From assembly GCA_947494715.1 (NCBI GenBank), contig CANLWG010000021.1, forward strand, positions 28,551-92,550: a stretch of DNA of 64,000 nt, written 5' to 3'. Below the pieces are notes generated by a model that was not told where the DNA came from, searched no databases, and was given only the letters and a program-made list of their open reading frames with translations. This document shows, piece by piece, positions 25,112 to 33,623 of this stretch. The stretch's first letter is position 1. The number at the start of each line of letters is the position of its first letter. A program made the position numbers and the translations under genes. This DNA comes from an uncultured Flavobacteriaceae bacterium (GTDB lineage Bacteria > Bacteroidota > Bacteroidia > Flavobacteriales > Flavobacteriaceae).

Positions 25112-26548
25112 TTAGTGAGGCAATTCACGGGTCACTTTAATATAATTTGATAGGTCAAAACATCCTTCCAGATAGTCGGCGTTCATCCCTACTTCGGCTC
25201 CTTTTAAACCATCTTCATAACGTAGGTACCAGATAAGGCATACGCCAACTCCGGCCTCATCAAAATTAACACCTTCAACTGCTTCAAGAGTAGGAGGAAG
25301 GCCTAAAATGTTCCCTGCGTCGTCGGTGATCACCCAAGTACTATTAGTGCCCGAAGCTTCGGAATTGTCCAAGGTAATTCCACTTACCATGTCCGGGGTG
25401 CCGTCTACCTTAAAGGTAAAGGGGCCACCGGATAAGGTTCCGGCTTCTGTTTTTCTCCTATTGACCGTCAATGGGTTGGAGAGGTCAAAATTCCCTTTTA
25501 AGTTGTTGGCGTTCATGCCTGCTTCGGCTCCTTCCAATTCACCTTCATAACGCAAATACCAGATAAGGCAAACACCTGGGCCTGCACCGTCAAAATCCAC
25601 ACCTTTAACAGCATCCAGAGTTGGTGGTAATCCTAAAATGTTTCCTTCATCATCGGTAATCACCCAAGAGCTTTCACTTCCGTAGGCTTCGGAATCATCT
25701 ATCGTAATACCCTCTACAAAATCAGGGGTCCCGTCCACACAAAAATCATATGGACCGCCTGTAATTTCACCGGCATTGGCACCCATTAAACGCGTTACTT
25801 GTATAGAATTGGAAAGGCTGAAGCATCCTTCCAGATCGTTGGCATTCATACCCATCTCTGCGCCTACAAGGCCGTCTTCATAGCGCAGGTACCAGATAAG
25901 ACAAACTCCGGCTCCGGCCCCATCAAAATCTACACCCTTAACAGCGTCCAGGGTAGGTGGTAGGCCAAGGATATTACCTTCGTCATCCGTAATGACCCAA
26001 GTACTATTGGTACCGGCTACATCCGTATCGTCCAGGGATAATTCCGTGACAAAATCCGGTGTGCCGTCTACCATAAATTCGTAGGGGCCTCCAGATAACG
26101 TTCCAGCATTGGGCTTACTACGTGTTACTTCTATGGAATTGGAAAGGTCAAAGGTTCCGTCCAAGTTATCCACATTCATGCCCATCTCAGCGCCTACAAG
26201 GCCATCTTCATAGCGTAGGTACCAGATAAAGCAAACTCCTGGTCCGGCTCCGTCAAAATCAACGCCACCTACATCGTCCAGCGTTGGTGGAAGACCAAGT
26301 ATGTTTCCATCCGCATCGGTAATGACCCAGGTGCTATTGGAACCGACGGCATCTGTATTGTCAATCGTAACGTCGCTTACAAAATCCGAAGTGCCATCAA
26401 CACAAAAATAGAAAGGTCCTCCGGAGATAGTACCCGCAGCTGGCACCACCTCTACCTCCTCCTCTGGAGCAACGGCCTCATTGTCATCATCACAACTTGC
26501 TGCCAACAGCAAAAGTGCTAATATTGGTAATACATAGACTTTTTTCAT
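25112..26548 (-). CDS. Surface lipoprotein made of four tandem 110-residue repeats
   Basis: A 478-residue protein: signal peptide with lipobox LLLAASC (Cys19), then DDDNEA, an acidic patch that fits a surface-export signal, a short Glu/Val/Pro linker, and four near-identical modules covering residues 38-147, 148-258, 259-368 and 369-478. Each module has G-x-(L/I)-(S/T)-GGP, (C/K/M)VDGTPD, SxWVITD(D/A), GNILGLPPTL, VDFDGAG, GVCLIWYLRYE and a closing LSNxIxVTR. The modules end exactly at the stop, so the protein is nothing but repeats after the linker. I have seen this type of module in marine Bacteroidota proteins but cannot name a function; cell-surface adhesion or ligand binding is a guess. 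Confidence 0.88.
   Translation of the reverse strand: MKKVYVLPILALLLLAASCDDDNEAVAPEEEVEVVPAAGTISGGPFYFCVDGTSDFVSDVTIDNTDAVGSNSTWVITDADGNILGLPPTLDDVGGVDFDGAGPGVCFIWYLRYEDGLVGAEMGMNVDNLDGTFDLSNSIEVTRSKPNAGTLSGGPYEFMVDGTPDFVTELSLDDTDVAGTNSTWVITDDEGNILGLPPTLDAVKGVDFDGAGAGVCLIWYLRYEDGLVGAEMGMNANDLEGCFSLSNSIQVTRLMGANAGEITGGPYDFCVDGTPDFVEGITIDDSEAYGSESSWVITDDEGNILGLPPTLDAVKGVDFDGAGPGVCLIWYLRYEGELEGAEAGMNANNLKGNFDLSNPLTVNRRKTEAGTLSGGPFTFKVDGTPDMVSGITLDNSEASGTNSTWVITDDAGNILGLPPTLEAVEGVNFDEAGVGVCLIWYLRYEDGLKGAEVGMNADYLEGCFDLSNYIKVTRELPH
25115..26437 (-). repeat. Four tandem 330-bp coding repeats
   Basis: The repeats encode the four 110-residue modules of the surface lipoprotein. Repeats two and three share long identical segments (for example the GNILGLPPTLDAVKGVDFDG region), so unequal recombination could change the copy number. 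Confidence 0.85.
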
Positions 26549-26766
26549 TTTCTTTGTTTTTAAGTTTGCCTAAAAATCCAATTACTACGTAACAGGAAGC
26601 TCACAAAGGCATCAATTTTCTGTGATACTTTGAGGATGTTTTTGTTAGAAATGGATAAGGTGTCTCCCTGTTTAATGGAACTAAGGCTTTTGACATGGGC
26701 CTGATGAGATAACACCTAAGGATACTTTAAAATAAATATCCAATGATTTTAAAAGACATTTGCGCT

Positions 26767-27867
26767 TTAAGGTATAGTATGCCTAAGTATTGTACTTAGG
26801 CCAATTTTTTTCTCTTTCCCTTTTAATATATTCTCACCCAATGATCTGATTTCAAATTCCTTTCCAAGATCCAAATGGGTCAATAGATGGTCTGAAACAA
26901 TGATATCTACTTTATGCTTGTTGCACAGAGATTGTATTCTGGCGGTCGTATTCATGACATCTCCTGTAAAAATAATCTCTTTTTTAAGTGCCCCAATTTC
27001 GCCGGTTGTTACCTTTCCAAAATGAAAGCCGGCCTTAAAATCCGGGGAAATACCAAAATGCTTTTGGTACCGATCCGATTTTTTTTTGAGGTCCTTTTTC
27101 ATTTCGAAAAAGCATTGAATACAATTGTTATGCTTTATCCCTTTTTCAAATTTCCAGGACACCACAATTTCATCACCTACATACTGATATACCTCTCCGT
27201 AACTATTGACTATAGCGCTAGAAAGATCAAAGTAATAGGCTCTAAGCAATTCAAAGTACTTTACATGGCCTAATATTTCGGCAATTGTTGTGGACGATTT
27301 CATGTCGGCAAACATGAATATTCTTTCCTCTTCCTTGGGCGTATGGTATTTTCCCGTAAAGAAATTGGTCAGGACCCCATGGCCTATATTATCACTTATT
27401 TCGGCATACATAAGCGAGACGCCCAGGGAAACCAGCATTTGTAAAAGTGTACTTAAGTGTTCAATGCTGGTAAGGAAATCAAAATACTTTTTCCACACCT
27501 GGTCATCCAGTATATGGGTTTTGAGATTAATGGAGGCCGCAATCGGAAATGTTATCAGGATTACGATGGACAGGAATACAAAATAGATGGCCAGTTTATA
27601 TGTGATGGTTTTTAAAAAGCTCTTTTTTGCGAATAAGCTATTTAGGAACAAGAGTTCAATGGTTCCTACCAGAAGCCCCACCCCGGTGACGGCCAGGCTG
27701 GCGAAAACCAGAATTTTGAAATCTACCCGAATGGCGGTAGAAGGCAAGGTTTCCGAATTGCCTCCTACAGCCTGTTCAACCGTTATGAAAACCAATCCAA
27801 AAAAAAGCCAAATCAATCCAAAAGGGATGATACGCGCAATATTTCTTTTAGCTTTGGGCGATAACAC
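26767..27867 (-). CDS. Membrane-bound class III adenylate cyclase
   Basis: Four transmembrane helices (about residues 8-30, 50-72, 85-112, 140-160) lead into a cytoplasmic cyclase domain (about 190-350). Catalytic residues are all visible: first metal Asp in FADMKSST, second in YVGDEIVVSW, the purine-specifying Lys and Asp in KKEIIFTGDVMNTTARIQ, and the transition-state Asn and Arg in the same segment. The Lys/Asp pair points to ATP, so cAMP is the expected product. GTG at 27867 is the start; no better ATG is available. No cAMP-binding protein gene is in the window. Confidence 0.88.
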   Translation of the reverse strand: MLSPKAKRNIARIIPFGLIWLFFGLVFITVEQAVGGNSETLPSTAIRVDFKILVFASLAVTGVGLLVGTIELLFLNSLFAKKSFLKTITYKLAIYFVFLSIVILITFPIAASINLKTHILDDQVWKKYFDFLTSIEHLSTLLQMLVSLGVSLMYAEISDNIGHGVLTNFFTGKYHTPKEEERIFMFADMKSSTTIAEILGHVKYFELLRAYYFDLSSAIVNSYGEVYQYVGDEIVVSWKFEKGIKHNNCIQCFFEMKKDLKKKSDRYQKHFGISPDFKAGFHFGKVTTGEIGALKKEIIFTGDVMNTTARIQSLCNKHKVDIIVSDHLLTHLDLGKEFEIRSLGENILKGKEKKIGLSTILRHTIP

Positions 27868-27968
27868 TTTTTGTGATATGAATTACTTCAATCTTATTTT
27901 GAAACAGTATTGTCCGTAAGCTTTCTTCACCAAAATGGTTTGTGGTTTTGTTCGCCCATGAATCTAAG

Positions 27969-29465
27969 TCAATTCGGTGATGTGCTCAATAATTGATAAA
28001 ACACCTTAATACCGTATGCCAGTTGACCGATTTTCAAGTTCTCGTTGGGACTGTGCTGATTGTTATCAGGATTCACCATAGGAACGATAAAGGCCGGAAT
28101 CTGTAACTCATTGATGAATGGGGCAATAGGAACGGTGCCACCCATAATCCGAATCTGAACGACATCTTCCTCAAAGGCATTTTTTAATGTATTGACCAAA
28201 AAATTTCCATACGGATTGTCCAGGTCCGTACGAAATGCATCCGTTATCGAACCCTCCTGGACCGTCATTATTTTATCGTATTCTGTACGCTGCTTTTTGG
28301 TAGGAACGGTATCGGTGATAAAGAATCCTTGTTGTTCAATGTGTCTTTTTACTAGACCTTTTAAGCGATTGCCATCGGTTTCCGGAACGAGTCGCAGATC
28401 AAGTTCTGCGGTTGCCGTGGCTGGCACAATGGTCCGTGCCTTTTCCCCGATCCATCCTGAGCCTAATCCCCTAATATTCAAAGAAGGATATTGTAGGGAT
28501 TCCTGATAAAAACTTCCGACCTTCTCAGGAGTTTTAATGGCGAGATTGGAATTGATGGTTTCCACGGCATCGGGAACACTTTTCAGGACTTCCAAGGTAG
28601 CATCGTCCAAAGAAATCCCATCGTAATATCCGTCTATCGTGACCTTGCCATTTTCATCTTTCATGTTGGCCAACACTTCCGCCAATAAAAATCCCGGGTT
28701 TGGGGAATAGTTGCCATAATGTCCACTGTGTTGTGGTTTTATTGGGCCATGGGTAGTTAAGGTCATTGTAGTAATTCCGCGACAGCCGTAGACCAAGGTT
28801 GGCTTTTCCGAAACATGTACCGGTCCATCAGCGATTACCAAAAAATCAGCCTCCAAGAGTTCTCTATATTCCTTCACCGCCTTAGGTAACGGTTTGCTAC
28901 TTTTTTCCTCCTCACCATCCAAAATAATCTTGATGTTAAACGGGATTTCCACTTTGTTTTTTTGCAACAGATCAATGGCGTTCAATAGCATTACAATGGG
29001 CCCTTTATCATCAGAAGTGGATCTACCGAACAACCGCCAATCATAATTGAGGTTTTCGTTGAGGTCCTCAAAGGATTCGATTTTCCACCCATCCCCACTT
29101 TTGGATTTTAGCACGGTTTTGTACGGATCGGGTTGATTCCATTTAGTTGGGTCCACGGACTGCCCATCAAAATGCATATAAAACAAAATAGTCGGTTTTT
29201 CATCTTCCATGGGAAGAGCGGCAAAGAATAAGGACTCGCCTTCCGTGGGGAGTATGGAGGAATTGAAGCCCCTTGCATTGAATTTTTTGGTCAACCAAGT
29301 AAGATTACGATTGATGTCCGCATGGTCCAATGCATCATTGGGAATCGCCACAAATTCCCGAAGCTCATCAATGCTGTGGCCTACTTGTGATTTGAGTTGT
29401 ACGGTATCTTGGGAAAAAATAGATAGGGTGGACAAAAGGATAAAAAACAGTATTGTTTTTTTCAT
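27969..29465 (-). CDS. M20 family metallopeptidase (dipeptidase-like), secreted
   Basis: A signal peptide (MKKTILFFILLSTLSIFSQ, cleavage expected after about residue 19, no lipobox) is followed by a di-zinc M20 peptidase: His in FYMHFDGQSVD, Asp in STSDDKGP, the Glu pair LDGEEEKSS, and a central dimerisation domain holding the usual His (GHYGNYSPNPG). At about 498 aa it matches peptidase M20/M25/M40 proteins that cut small peptides in the periplasm. An in-frame ATG at 29474 is a possible alternative start. It follows the trp operon on the same strand after a 50-base gap. Confidence 0.9.
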   Translation of the reverse strand: MKKTILFFILLSTLSIFSQDTVQLKSQVGHSIDELREFVAIPNDALDHADINRNLTWLTKKFNARGFNSSILPTEGESLFFAALPMEDEKPTILFYMHFDGQSVDPTKWNQPDPYKTVLKSKSGDGWKIESFEDLNENLNYDWRLFGRSTSDDKGPIVMLLNAIDLLQKNKVEIPFNIKIILDGEEEKSSKPLPKAVKEYRELLEADFLVIADGPVHVSEKPTLVYGCRGITTMTLTTHGPIKPQHSGHYGNYSPNPGFLLAEVLANMKDENGKVTIDGYYDGISLDDATLEVLKSVPDAVETINSNLAIKTPEKVGSFYQESLQYPSLNIRGLGSGWIGEKARTIVPATATAELDLRLVPETDGNRLKGLVKRHIEQQGFFITDTVPTKKQRTEYDKIMTVQEGSITDAFRTDLDNPYGNFLVNTLKNAFEEDVVQIRIMGGTVPIAPFINELQIPAFIVPMVNPDNNQHSPNENLKIGQLAYGIKVFYQLLSTSPN

Positions 29466-29516
29466 GGAATGCATATGTGAATTGGAATTCTAAAAGTAGA
29501 AAATTCGTTTGCAAAT

Positions 29517-29747
29517 CTAGGACATTCTTGAATTTTTAAACTTCAAAATAATCCATCTGAATAAGAGCACAAATGGAAAACCATGTAGCAGAACATCAAA
29601 CCAGTCCATAACTCCCATTCCGATGCCCCCACCTGCTAGCCATTTGATTTTCCCTAAAATATGGGGCTCGGGAAAATAGGGAGCCAATCCCAAGGTAAGA
29701 CATAGAAGTAGAACAATCTTCCAATTATTGATCAAGTCCTTTAGCAC
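29517..29747 (-). CDS. Small membrane protein of unknown function, 76 aa
   Basis: Two hydrophobic segments (about residues 10-27 and 48-67) flank a conserved loop with PYFPEPHILGKIKWLAGGG and MDWFDVLLHG. Proteins with this loop occur widely in marine bacteria without known function; they are sometimes labelled as transport related without evidence. The GTG start overlaps the trpA stop in the sequence GTGCTAA, so its translation is coupled to trpA and it is the last gene of the trp operon here. Confidence 0.8.
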   Translation of the reverse strand: MLKDLINNWKIVLLLCLTLGLAPYFPEPHILGKIKWLAGGGIGMGVMDWFDVLLHGFPFVLLFRWIILKFKNSRMS

Positions 29748-30505
29748 CGAATCGATTTTATAAAATTTGCAATGGAATCGACCCCATTTTGGGTCAAATG
29801 TTTTATAAAGGCGGAACCAATAATGGCCCCTTTTGCTTTTTCTGTAGCCTGCACAAAAGTCTCCGAATTACTGATACCAAAGCCCACGATTTGTGGATTT
29901 TTGAGATGTAAGGAAGCAATGCGCTTAAAATAGTCCTGTTGCTCCGCTCCGAATCCTTGCTTAGCACCTGTAGTACTGGCAGAGCTGACCATATAAATAA
30001 ATCCTTCCGAGGCCCCATCAATTTGGAAAATACGCTCATCACTGGTCTGAGGTGTAATTAAAAAGGTATTGAGAAGTCCATACTTTTTAAAGATGCTCTC
30101 ATATTCCTCTTGATACACATCAAAAGGAAGATCTGGAAGAATGAGTCCGTCTATTCCTATTTCCATGCATTTTTTGCAGAAGGCCTCTACCCCATATTGT
30201 AGAACGGGATTAAAATACCCCATGATAATCAAAGGAATGGAGATGGTTTTGCGAATATCCTTTAACTGTTCAAAAAGGATTTCAGTGGTCATCCCGTTTT
30301 TGAGGGCAGCGGTAGAACTTTCCTGAATGGTAGGTCCGTCTGCCAAAGGGTCACTGAAGGGCAAACCGATTTCGATCATATCCACCCCATGTTTCTCCAA
30401 TTCGCCAATAATTTTCACAGTGTCGTCCAAATTGGGATAACCGGCAGTGAAATAAATGGATAGAAGTTTTCCGTCTTCCTGTAATTTTTTGTTGATTCTG
30501 TTCAT
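29741..30505 (-). CDS. trpA: Tryptophan synthase alpha subunit
   Basis: It splits indole-3-glycerol phosphate to indole and glyceraldehyde-3-phosphate and passes indole to TrpB. Seen: YFTAGYPN, IEIGLPFSDPLADGPTIQ (catalytic Glu), the GLILPDLPFDVYQEEY segment with the catalytic Asp, YMVSSASTTGAKQG and VGFGISN. The start at MNRINKKLQEDG gives 254 aa; the longer frame to 30562 is translated from the inserted cassette. The gap to trpB is filled by a 371-bp palindrome-bounded element, which may uncouple alpha from beta translation. Confidence 0.96.
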   Translation of the reverse strand: MNRINKKLQEDGKLLSIYFTAGYPNLDDTVKIIGELEKHGVDMIEIGLPFSDPLADGPTIQESSTAALKNGMTTEILFEQLKDIRKTISIPLIIMGYFNPVLQYGVEAFCKKCMEIGIDGLILPDLPFDVYQEEYESIFKKYGLLNTFLITPQTSDERIFQIDGASEGFIYMVSSASTTGAKQGFGAEQQDYFKRIASLHLKNPQIVGFGISNSETFVQATEKAKGAIIGSAFIKHLTQNGVDSIANFIKSIRC

Positions 30506-30520
30506 TAAAACATCATTTTC

Positions 30521-30891
30521 GTTATTCCTGCGAAGGCAGGAATCCATTGCTAGTTGTACCAATCATGTGCCAAATCTTTCCATTCTGGATTTTCTTCAAC
30601 TATTAGCTTTATTTTCCATTCCCTTTTCCATTTTTTCATTCGTTTTTCTCTTAGGATAGCATCATTGACATACTTATATGATTCAAAATAGACCAATTTG
30701 TCCAAGCCATATCTTTTAGTAAACCCTTTTGTTACTTTGTTTTTATGCTCTAAAACCCTTCTTTCTAAATTATTTGTCATTCCTATGTATAGCGTACCAT
30801 TTTTTCTGTTACTTAAGATGTATACATACTATTGGCGATGAAAGTGGTACATGGCTAACTTCAAGTGGATTCCTGCCTGCGCAGGAATGAC
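30521..30891 (-). mobile_element. 371-bp palindrome-bounded GIY-YIG cassette inside the trp operon
   Basis: The element is bounded by 26-bp terminal inverted repeats at 30521-30546 and 30866-30891 that match at 24 of 26 positions (after reverse complementing one). Each end is itself a perfect hairpin: ATTCCTGC, a four-base loop, GCAGGAAT (30524-30543 and 30869-30888). Between them lies one reading frame for a GIY-YIG nuclease, ending four bases from the left repeat. The cassette leaves only 15 bases to trpA and 8 to the trpB stop, so it explains nearly all of the 394-bp trpB-trpA gap. No obvious target duplication was found. Calling it mobile is inference from this structure. Confidence 0.6.
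30550..30780 (-). CDS. GIY-YIG nuclease, start codon lost (probably inactive)
   Basis: From the first ATG the product is 76 residues: MTNNLERRVLEHK with the conserved Arg, YFESYKYVNDAILREKRMKKWKRE with the conserved Glu, as in small GIY-YIG (UPF0213-like) proteins. The same frame continues upstream of that ATG as YVYILSNRKNGTLYIG (30781-30828), which is the missing catalytic half with both Tyr motifs, but a TAG stands immediately before it (30829-30831) and no start codon lies in between. So the frame is complete in fold but lacks a usable start, or initiates at a non-standard codon. The cargo of the surrounding palindrome-bounded cassette; same strand as the trp genes. Confidence 0.7.
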   Translation of the reverse strand: MTNNLERRVLEHKNKVTKGFTKRYGLDKLVYFESYKYVNDAILREKRMKKWKREWKIKLIVEENPEWKDLAHDWYN

Positions 30892-30899
30892 ATATCACA

Positions 30900-32750
30900 T
30901 TATAATCCAAAATAATCAATGTACGTATCCAAATCCTTGTCGCCTCTGCCTGATAAATTGATTACCACAATATCATCCTTCTTGAATTTTTTATGATCAA
31001 AAATAGCAAAGGCATGGGAGGTCTCTATGGCCGGGATAATACCTTCCAATTTCGCCACTTCCAAACCTGCCGTCATAGCCTCGTCATCTGTAATGGAGAT
31101 AAACTCCCCACGACCCGATCGAAATAAATGGGCATGCATAGGGCCAACGCCGGGATAGTCCAAACCGGCCGAAATGGAATAAGGTTCCGTAATCTGCCCG
31201 TCCTGGGTCTGCATCAATAAGGTTTTGCTTCCGTGGATAATGCCAACCTTGCCCAAGGCCGAAGTAGCTGCGCTTTCACCTGAATCGATACCTTTTCCTG
31301 CCGCCTCCACAGCAATTATGCCTACATCACCATTATCCAGATAATGGTAATAGGCTCCGGCCGCATTGCTTCCCCCGCCAACGCAGGCCACCACATAATC
31401 CGGGTTTTCGCGACCTTCTTTTTCCTTTAGCTGCCACTTGATTTCTTCGGAAATAACGGATTGGAACCGGGCCACCATATCCGGATAAGGATGTGGGCCA
31501 ACGACCGAACCAATGATATAATGTGTATCCACGGGGTTGTTTATCCAATCACGGATAGCCTCATTAGTGGCATCCTTTAATGTTCTGCTTCCTGAAAGGG
31601 CAGGCCGTACCTCTGCCCCTAACATTTTCATCCGAGCTACATTGGGTGCCTGGCGGGCAATATCGATTTTCCCCATATATACCACACATTCAATGCCCAT
31701 AAGGGCGCAGACCGTTGCTGTTGCCACTCCATGTTGGCCGGCCCCCGTTTCGGCAATGATTCTGTTTTTACCCAACTTTTTGGCCATCAAGATCTGTCCA
31801 ATGGTATTGTTTACTTTATGTGCACCGGTATGGCAGAGATCTTCACGTTTAAGATAGATTTTGGCACCGTACTTTTCCGAAAGTCGGTCCGCAAAGTAGA
31901 GTGGGGTCGGTCGGCCAACATAATCCTTCAACAATTGGTCAAACTCTTGTTTAAAGGAAGGTTCTTCCATAATCCGGACATAATTTTGGCGAAGTTCCTC
32001 CGTATTGGGATAGAGCATTTCAGGGATAAAAGCTCCTCCGAATTCTCCATAATACCCCTTTTCATTGGCGTGGTAAGGTCCCCTTACCGGCCTTTCCCCC
32101 AAAGAGGAGGGCATATTTATTTCGTCTTTCATCAATCCTTTTTTGAATTCTTTCAACTTCTGAATGTTCTTAAGCCCCGGTTCTAGTTCAAACCTGCTAT
32201 TGACATCAATGGTGTGGCAATATTTTGCCTCGGGACGTTTCATAAATTCCCTAAGGGATTCTATCTCTTCCAGGCCGATGCCACCGCTTAAAAAATAAGG
32301 TTTGATAGAGGGGTAACCTTTCAAAACTTTCCAATCAAAGGTATAACCGTTACCACCGGGAAGTTTTCCCTTGGTATCAAAAAGATAGTAATCGCAGACG
32401 CTTTCATAGGGTTTTAATTCGTCAAAATTAAAGTCATCCTTTATGGAGAATACCTTAATGATCTGGATGGGCTCCTGAAAATTGTATTGTTTTAATTCCT
32501 TGCAGAATTCAGGGCTTTCACTACCGTGTAACTGTACAGCTTGTAAGTGGTACTCTTTAATTTTTGCCACAACTTCATCAAGGGAAGCGTTTACGAACAC
32601 CCCAACTTTTTTAATGCCAGGTGGTAGCTTCGGAATTTCTCCATCGAAAGAACGGGGGGATTTCTCCCAAAAAATAAAGCCCAAATAGTCCGGCTGCAAG
32701 GCAGCGACTTCCCCTGGGTTATATTTCATTCCACATACTTTGAGCTTCAT
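30900..32750 (-). CDS. trpFB: Fused phosphoribosylanthranilate isomerase / tryptophan synthase beta (TrpF-TrpB)
   Basis: One uninterrupted frame of 616 codons. Residues 1 to about 203 are TrpF: catalytic Cys in KVCGMK (6), VQLHGSE, FLSGGIG and Asp in DVNSRFE (182). Residues from about 230 are Trp[18 protein letters not shown] Lys in [26 protein letters not shown] and the C-terminal SGRGDKD. The joining stretch (about 206-229) holds [12 protein letters not shown], encoded by a C/G-rich imperfect palindrome at 32080-32113. TrpF makes CdRP from PRA; TrpB condenses indole with serine. Internal ATGs at residues 207 and 213 could give some free TrpB, but the TrpF frame has no stop. In most Bacteroidota the two are separate genes. 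Confidence 0.93.
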   Translation of the reverse strand: MKLKVCGMKYNPGEVAALQPDYLGFIFWEKSPRSFDGEIPKLPPGIKKVGVFVNASLDEVVAKIKEYHLQAVQLHGSESPEFCKELKQYNFQEPIQIIKVFSIKDDFNFDELKPYESVCDYYLFDTKGKLPGGNGYTFDWKVLKGYPSIKPYFLSGGIGLEEIESLREFMKRPEAKYCHTIDVNSRFELEPGLKNIQKLKEFKKGLMKDEINMPSSLGERPVRGPYHANEKGYYGEFGGAFIPEMLYPNTEELRQNYVRIMEEPSFKQEFDQLLKDYVGRPTPLYFADRLSEKYGAKIYLKREDLCHTGAHKVNNTIGQILMAKKLGKNRIIAETGAGQHGVATATVCALMGIECVVYMGKIDIARQAPNVARMKMLGAEVRPALSGSRTLKDATNEAIRDWINNPVDTHYIIGSVVGPHPYPDMVARFQSVISEEIKWQLKEKEGRENPDYVVACVGGGSNAAGAYYHYLDNGDVGIIAVEAAGKGIDSGESAATSALGKVGIIHGSKTLLMQTQDGQITEPYSISAGLDYPGVGPMHAHLFRSGRGEFISITDDEAMTAGLEVAKLEGIIPAIETSHAFAIFDHKKFKKDDIVVINLSGRGDKDLDTYIDYFGL

Positions 32751-32760
32751 GGGTACACTT

Positions 32761-33543
32761 TCAAACTAAATTATCGATAAATTGAGTGGCACTCTTTCCC
32801 GGATCATCTGTCTTCATAAAATTTTCTCCTATCAAAAAGCCTTGATAACCGTATTTTTTAAGCTCCTTAATGGCTTCTATATTGCTGATGCCGCTTTCGG
32901 AAACTTTTACAAAATCATCGGGAATCTTTTCAGAGAGCGATTTACTGGTTTCCAAACTGACCTCAAAGGTTTTTAGGTTTCGGTTATTTACACCCAATAG
33001 ATCCAGACTTGGCATAACGGATTTTTGTAGTTCCGTTTCATTGTGCACTTCTAAAATAACATCCAAACCGAGACTTTTGGCGAATTGTGAAAGAGCCCTG
33101 ATTTCCTCTTGCGTTAAAATGGCCGCAATCAATAGTATAACATCGGCACCATAGGCCCTGGCCTCTAAAATTTGGTATTCGTCGATGATAAATTCCTTTC
33201 GTAATAACGGCAGTGTTACAATAGCTCTTGCCAAGAGTAAATCGTCCAAGGAGCCTCCAAAATATTTTCCATCGGTCAAGATAGACATGCCACAGACTCC
33301 GGCATTCTCATACCCTAGGGCTACATCCTGAACACTCAATTTTTGATTGATGACCGATTTGGAAGGTGATCTTCGTTTATGTTCGGCGATGATGCCGGTT
33401 TCACTTTTCAATAGTGACGAAGCCAACGAAACGGTTTCCCTACCAAAAAGCACGGTACTTTCCAATTGCGAAACCGGAATCACCGTCTTTTTTAAATCGA
33501 CTTCCTTGCGCTTGTCTACTACTATTTTATCGAGTATGTCCAT
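32761..33543 (-). CDS. trpC: Indole-3-glycerol phosphate synthase
   Basis: It closes the indole ring from CdRP. The 260-residue TIM barrel shows [12 protein letters not shown] (substrate-binding Lys), [55 protein letters not shown] and VSESGISN followed by [10 protein letters not shown]. All fit TrpC as a mono-functional enzyme; TrpF is fused to TrpB instead. Ten bases separate it from trpFB. The gap to trpD upstream is 80 bases and contains a REP-like repeat. Confidence 0.96.
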   Translation of the reverse strand: MDILDKIVVDKRKEVDLKKTVIPVSQLESTVLFGRETVSLASSLLKSETGIIAEHKRRSPSKSVINQKLSVQDVALGYENAGVCGMSILTDGKYFGGSLDDLLLARAIVTLPLLRKEFIIDEYQILEARAYGADVILLIAAILTQEEIRALSQFAKSLGLDVILEVHNETELQKSVMPSLDLLGVNNRNLKTFEVSLETSKSLSEKIPDDFVKVSESGISNIEAIKELKKYGYQGFLIGENFMKTDDPGKSATQFIDNLV

Positions 33544-33552
33544 TTTTTATGG

Positions 33553-33579
33553 GTCATTCCGAGCGAAGCCAAGAAATCC
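33553..33579. repeat. REP-like repeat between trpD and trpC
   Basis: The stretch starts GTCATTCCGAGCGAAGCC and ends AAGAAATCC, the form of a short intergenic repeat found scattered in many Bacteroidota genomes. It shares the GTCATTCC start with the right end of the trpB-trpA cassette and the GAGCGAAG core with the elements near the tRNA genes. Confidence 0.5.
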
Positions 33580-33623
33580 ATATCTGAATTATTCTGGATT
33601 GCGTTCGAGATGCTATTGTGTTT

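Noticed and set aside
25115..26437. CRISPR-like array in the regularly spaced repeats
   Set aside because: The repeats are coding, 330 bases each, and carry no spacers; no cas gene is in the window.
29741..30562. Longer trpA starting at 30562
   Set aside because: The extra 19 codons are encoded by the left palindrome of the inserted cassette and are not TrpA-like; the ATG at 30505 gives the family start.
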